A stretch of 6,390 nucleotides of DNA, from assembly GCA_025357175.1 (NCBI GenBank), contig JANXPS010000292.1, positions 1 through 6,390 on the forward strand, written 5' to 3'. The notes beneath the pieces are model-generated. The model searched no databases and was not told where the DNA came from. It was given only the letters and a program-made list of their open reading frames with translations. The position numbers and the translations under genes are program-made. Origin of the DNA: Deltaproteobacteria bacterium. Lineage in GTDB: Bacteria > Desulfobacterota > Deferrimicrobia > Deferrimicrobiales > Deferrimicrobiaceae. Below, piece after piece: positions 6,014 to 6,390 of this stretch (position 1 is the stretch's first letter; each line of letters starts with the position of its first letter).

Positions 6014-6390
6014 CTACCTTGGCGCCCAGCCAAAGCGTGCTTCGAGATCTCGCAGCATGGTGAAGGTGTCAAGGCAGGAGACTCCGAATTCCCTGCAAAC
6101 GTTCGGTAATGGAACTTTCTTTCTCACGTCCCGCCCGTACACCTCTTGCGTGACCAAAACCAACCCATGGACCTTTGCGTAGGCCGCAAGCCAACCATCT
6201 GCCACTCGAGCAAACTCGGCCTTCGCCCCAGGTAAAAACTGTGCGTTGCCCTGAACCCAAGACATCATCCGCGCGAACTCCTGCACAACCGGCAATTCAT
6301 TCGTGGAGGCGAACAAGGAACCGGGCGCGACCTTGACCCATTCCGCCAAGGCGTCGCCGTCGGAGATCTCGACTCGAACTCGGTCGATGC
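6014..6390 (-). CDS. DUF4411-type PIN-like protein, partial (N-terminus off window)
   Basis: The frame is open to the right edge, giving 124 visible residues that begin IDRVRVEISDGDALAEWV. The in-frame TTG at 6349 is not the start, because conserved family sequence continues upstream of it. The missing N-terminus should carry the first PIN acidic residue. Visible PIN-type features are the acidic VEISDGD helix, VADGWLAAYAK with its conserved Asp, and the strand LVLVTQE, followed by KKVPLPNVCREFGVSC. This pattern matches my memory of DUF4411, a PIN-like family of about 160 residues often found beside XRE/ImmA-type metallopeptidase genes in toxin-antitoxin-like pairs. A nuclease or toxin role is inferred from the fold. 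The stop (TAG at 6016-6014) is 21 bases before hsdR, so it is probably in the hsd operon. A partner gene would lie to the right. Confidence 0.75.
   Translation of the reverse strand, partial: IDRVRVEISDGDALAEWVKVAPGSLFASTNELPVVQEFARMMSWVQGNAQFLPGAKAEFARVADGWLAAYAKVHGLVLVTQEVYGRDVRKKVPLPNVCREFGVSCLDTFTMLRDLEARFGWAPR

Noticed and set aside
5375..6109. 244-codon open frame on the + strand
   Set aside because: It is antisense to the 5' part of hsdR and the end of the PIN-like gene, with no recognisable domain.
6014..6349. TTG at 6349 as the start of the PIN-like gene
   Set aside because: The frame stays open to the window edge and the residues upstream (IDRVRVEISDGDA) look like conserved family sequence, so the gene is partial.
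1..6390. CRISPR array, tRNA or rRNA
   Set aside because: I saw no regularly spaced identical repeats, no tRNA-like cloverleaf and no rRNA signature on either strand.

Overview
This is a bacterial window with high G+C and dense coding. It looks like an accessory or defence island: a type I restriction locus borders a transposable element, and the element sits against debris of a repetitive surface-type protein. The taxon cannot be named from the sequence. The strong AAGGAGG ribosome binding site and the G/C-rich third codon positions fit many Gram-negative lineages.

Left part (1-863): bases 1-134 hold a short stretch that may be a fragment of a gene running leftward off the window. Bases 135-863 carry an open + strand frame rich in Gly, Asn, Ser and Ala, with no start codon at its left end. 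It contains five copies of a degenerate 30-37-residue repeat and is probably an internal fragment of a secreted beta-solenoid or adhesin-like protein.

Middle part (about 864-2545): a two-gene insertion element is read leftward. A 66-residue AbrB/MazE-like (SpoVT-AbrB fold) protein is followed by an IS4-superfamily DDE transposase with a perfect YREK signature. The genes overlap by ATGA, and a run of nine A's in the correct phase for a -1 frameshift lies just before the overlap. A frameshift there would give one fused protein with an N-terminal DNA-binding domain. The transposase has lost its own stop codon and reads on antisense through the whole Gly-rich fragment, adding roughly 245 unrelated residues. 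A palindrome with an extra half-site lies upstream of the AbrB-like gene.

Intergenic part (2507-3043): this holds two leftward rho-independent terminators, the palindrome and two imperfect stem-loops. I see no supportable gene.

Right part (3044-6390): a complete leftward hsdR, the motor/nuclease subunit of a type I restriction-modification system, lies 21 bases behind a DUF4411-type PIN-like gene that runs off the right edge. The two are probably co-transcribed. The hsdM and hsdS genes, and any antitoxin partner of the PIN-like protein, would be to the right of the window. The novelty candidates are the possible AbrB-transposase frameshift fusion and the PIN-like gene coupled to hsdR.
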